Positions 6,958-8,650 of a stretch of 8,650 nucleotides of DNA are shown here, one piece after another. A program made the translations under genes and the position numbers. The stretch lies in assembly GCA_003232965.1 (NCBI GenBank), contig QIKG01000029.1:1-8650 (forward strand), in the 5' to 3' direction. The notes below the pieces were generated by a model, which saw only the letters and a list, made by a program, of their open reading frames with translations, did no database searches and had not been told where the DNA came from. This stretch comes from Oceanospirillales bacterium (GTDB taxonomy: Bacteria; Pseudomonadota; Gammaproteobacteria; Xanthomonadales; SZUA-36). The stretch's first letter is position 1. The number at the start of each line of letters is the position of its first letter.

Positions 6958-6986
6958 TTGACTTGTCACCCACATAGGGTTCTAAT
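6958..6986 (+). promoter_or_regulatory. Sigma70-like promoter of the WS/DGAT gene
   Basis: TTGACT (6958-6963, 5 of 6), a 17-nt spacer and TCTAAT (6981-6986, 5 of 6) make the best promoter in the window. The predicted start point is near 6993, giving a leader of about 50 nt before ATG 7045. It suggests that the acyltransferase gene is transcribed separately from the sulfotransferases upstream. Confidence 0.6.
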
Positions 6987-6997
6987 TATAGGGTTCT
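6974..6997 (+). repeat. 10-bp direct repeat over the WS/DGAT promoter start region
   Basis: ATAGGGTTCT is repeated at 6974-6983 and 6988-6997, a 14-bp period. The first copy overlaps the -10 element and the second covers the predicted transcription start. Such placement would suit a repressor site, but no known operator is recognised and the repeat may be a slippage product. Confidence 0.6.
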
Positions 6998-7033
6998 CAT
7001 AATCGCGTTTTAATTACAGACAAATGTCTGCTG

Positions 7034-7039
7034 TAGGAG
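7034..7039 (+). promoter_or_regulatory. Ribosome-binding site that fixes the WS/DGAT start
   Basis: TAGGAG lies 5 nt before ATG 7045. The upstream in-frame ATG at 7024 has no such site and adds only seven residues. Starting at 7045 gives MQVLTALDATFIYLES, which fits the usual WS/DGAT N-terminus (Leu-x-x-Leu-Asp-Ala-x-Phe). Confidence 0.8.
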
Positions 7040-7044
7040 CCAAT

Positions 7045-8418
7045 ATGCAGGTTTTAACCGCCCTAGATGCAACTTTTATTTATCTCGAAAGTGAACACAG
7101 TCCGATGGCAATTGGGGCTGTGTATATTATTGACGCTAAAGATGCGCCTGAGGGGTTTTCGTACAAAAGCTGGCATCAGCTAGTGGCCAGCCGACTTAGG
7201 GGCTCTAAGGTCTTTCGTGAGCGCCTGATTGAGGTTCCCTGGGCAATGTCTTTCCCTTACTGGATTCGCGACCCGGATTTTAACTTAAAATCTCATTTAC
7301 CTAGAAAAACATTGGCTAAACCCGGCGGGATGGATGAACTGATGCAATTGGCCGCCGAAAATTGGAGTGAGGTACTGGATCGCTCCCGACCTCTGTGGGA
7401 AATGGTCTTTGTAGAAGGCCTCGACACAATTGAAGGGGTTTCCAAGGGCTCATTCGCACTGATTACAAAAGTGCATCACGCAGCAGTAGACGGCAAAGCG
7501 GGGGGCGAGATGATGTCCTGTTTGATGGATCTCAGCCCGGAAATTCGCCAGCTGAAAGGCAAAGACAACTGGCAGGCGGAAGAAATCCCATCCAGTTGGG
7601 GAGTTATTACCGAGGCCTGGTCGGGAGCTGCCCGCAAGGCACTGAGTTTACCGGGATTTGTCGGAAAAACAGTACTCAGCGCAGCCCGGGTGTATACAGA
7701 TAAGCGACTTAGTCAGTTAAATCCTCCCCCTAGAATACTGAGCGCACCAAAAACCATATTTAATCAGCAGCTGAGTTCCGCGAAAACTTTTTGGGGCAGG
7801 AATTTTGATTTTCGACGGATTAAGGCGATTCGCAAGGCGGTGCCAGGTACCACCATTAACGATGTTGTTCTGGCAATCTGTGCCGGAGGATTACGCCATT
7901 ATTTATTGGAAAAAGATCAGCTTCCCGAAAAACAACTGGTGGCGATGGCGCCTATCTCAGTGCGTAAGGATACGCCGGGAGACGATAGTGGAAATCAGGT
8001 GTCAGCAATGCTGGTTGGGCTAGAAACCCATATCAGCAACCCGCTTAAACGCTTATTAAATATACATGCCAATACCCGCCGTTCTAAAGTCCACGCCAGC
8101 GCTATGCCAGCGAGTGAATTAACCGACTTTGTACCATCAGAAACACTCGCTGCTGCAGCTCGTGTGTATACCCGCACCCGCCTTGGCGGTCGTCATCGAC
8201 CCTTTTTCAATGTCACCATTACCAATGTTCCCGGCCCACCAGTACCATTTTATTTAGCGGGTGCGAAAATCGATACTGTATATGGGATGGCTCCTATTCT
8301 GGATGGACTCGGTTTATTGCTGGTTGTGCTAAGCTATCAGGATAAAATATCTATTGGTATAAGTTCCTGTGAACAAATAATCCCATCCCCGACCCGAAAT
8401 TCCTGGCAGATTGCCTAG
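7045..8418 (+). CDS. Wax ester synthase/diacylglycerol acyltransferase (WS/DGAT), C-terminus displaced by frameshift
   Basis: The enzyme joins fatty acyl-CoA to a fatty alcohol or diacylglycerol to make wax esters or triacylglycerol for storage inclusions, at the cytoplasmic face of the membrane. The catalytic HHxxxDG motif is clear (HHAAVDG, 144-150). Other family blocks are LDRSRPLWEMVFVEGL (111-126), INDVVLAICAGGLRHYL (271-287), the Asn-Val-Pro-Gly-Pro block (near 394-398) and ILDGLGL (418-424). As read, it has 457 residues and ends in an atypical IIPSPTRNSWQIA. Positions 8380-8389 read ATCCC twice. Removing one copy gives IIPDPKFLADCLGQSLDELE, the expected WS/DGAT ending, and extends the protein to about 525 residues (stop at 8627). 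The catalytic core is intact, so the shortened protein may still work. It has its own promoter and strong ribosome-binding site. Its role is separate from the sulfotransferase genes next to it. Confidence 0.9.
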   Translation: MQVLTALDATFIYLESEHSPMAIGAVYIIDAKDAPEGFSYKSWHQLVASRLRGSKVFRERLIEVPWAMSFPYWIRDPDFNLKSHLPRKTLAKPGGMDELMQLAAENWSEVLDRSRPLWEMVFVEGLDTIEGVSKGSFALITKVHHAAVDGKAGGEMMSCLMDLSPEIRQLKGKDNWQAEEIPSSWGVITEAWSGAARKALSLPGFVGKTVLSAARVYTDKRLSQLNPPPRILSAPKTIFNQQLSSAKTFWGRNFDFRRIKAIRKAVPGTTINDVVLAICAGGLRHYLLEKDQLPEKQLVAMAPISVRKDTPGDDSGNQVSAMLVGLETHISNPLKRLLNIHANTRRSKVHASAMPASELTDFVPSETLAAAARVYTRTRLGGRHRPFFNVTITNVPGPPVPFYLAGAKIDTVYGMAPILDGLGLLLVVLSYQDKISIGISSCEQIIPSPTRNSWQIA

Positions 8419-8627
8419 GTCAATCTTTGGATGAACTGGAAGCTGCTGCGCTGCAGCTGGACACGCAGGTAGAAGATATGAATTCCGATATCAATTTACA
8501 GGCTAACGATTCTGAACAACAGCTTGATTCCAACCCTCTGGCCGCGGCCAGATTGGCGCTCGATCAGGCATTTGAAGCGATTAATAACCTGCAATCAAAG
8601 TCACCAGGAAACAAAGATGAAAGCTGA
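8385..8627 (+). pseudogene. Out-of-frame C-terminal tail of the WS/DGAT gene
   Basis: In the frame one base back from the preceding gene, this stretch reads IPDPKFLADCLGQSLDELEA, followed by an acidic, Gln/Asn-rich tail of about 60 residues that ends NKDES. The first part is the conserved C-terminal helix of WS/DGAT enzymes. The frame has no start of its own where needed: an ATG at 8430 is out of frame, and the only in-frame candidates are TTG 8427 and a later ATG. It is therefore the detached end of one gene, not a separate small protein. The tail overlaps the start of the next gene by 11 nt, which also supports the restored frame as the original one. Confidence 0.8.
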
Positions 8628-8650
8628 TAGCAGTGACGAAGTAGATCTAA
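8617..8650 (+). CDS. Start of an unidentified gene overlapping the WS/DGAT end (partial)
   Basis: ATG 8617 is preceded by AGGAA with a 6-nt gap and opens a frame, MKADSSDEVDL, that runs off the window. It overlaps the restored WS/DGAT stop (8625-8627) by 11 nt, an arrangement typical of translational coupling. Eleven residues are too few to name the product. By position it may belong with the acyltransferase in lipid metabolism, but that is only an inference. Confidence 0.55.
   Translation, partial: MKADSSDEVDL

Noticed and set aside
8427..8627. A separate 66-residue small protein beginning at TTG 8427
   Set aside because: Its first residues, and those just upstream in the same frame, are the conserved WS/DGAT C-terminus; the TTG lacks its own ribosome-binding site.
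1..8650. CRISPR arrays, tRNA or rRNA genes, insertion sequences
   Set aside because: No spaced repeat array, cloverleaf, rRNA segment, transposase or terminal inverted repeats were seen on either strand.

Overview
The window reads as chromosomal DNA of a Gram-negative, probably marine, gammaproteobacterium. The reasons are a wax ester synthase/diacylglycerol acyltransferase (WS/DGAT), a DUF4826-like reading frame, TPR-sulfotransferase fusions and moderate GC. This is an inference from gene families; no rRNA, tRNA or other taxonomic marker is present.

Layout. Positions 1-271 hold no gene I can defend; there is a possible minus-strand terminator near 170-198. Positions 272-3609 carry a leftward cluster that probably starts at an extended -10 promoter near 3639-3647. 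In order of transcription it contains a class I SAM methyltransferase (3609-2635), a frameshifted DUF4826-like gene (2613-2168), a divergent sulfotransferase-like P-loop protein (2146-1055) and a 2-oxoglutarate/Fe(II) dioxygenase of the prolyl-hydroxylase type (991-272). A 98-bp AT-rich divergent region (3610-3707) separates it from a rightward block. That block holds two tandem paralogous TPR-sulfotransferases (3708-5291 and 5354-6934), then a WS/DGAT gene with its own sigma70-like promoter (7045-8418). The WS/DGAT tail (to 8627) is displaced by a 5-bp tandem duplication. The start of a further, translationally overlapping gene lies at 8617-8650.

How the genes may work together. The oxygenase, methyltransferase, sulfotransferase-like protein and two TPR-sulfotransferases around one divergent promoter region look like a tailoring locus: hydroxylation, methylation and PAPS-dependent sulfation, perhaps of a protein or peptide recognised by the TPR domains. 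The substrate is not visible in the window, so a joint pathway remains a hypothesis. The WS/DGAT gene belongs to neutral-lipid storage and looks functionally separate.

Most notable points: (i) the first TPR-sulfotransferase keeps the Arg-x7-Ser pair used to hold the PAPS 3'-phosphate, whereas its tandem copy has Ala in place of Ser; (ii) both keep a Glu placed as in tyrosylprotein sulfotransferases; (iii) two genes carry clean frameshifts, one of them a 5-bp duplication whose removal restores an Ile-Ile-Pro-Asp-Pro stretch; (iv) base composition rises from about 30-40% GC in the left cluster to about 50-55% on the right.
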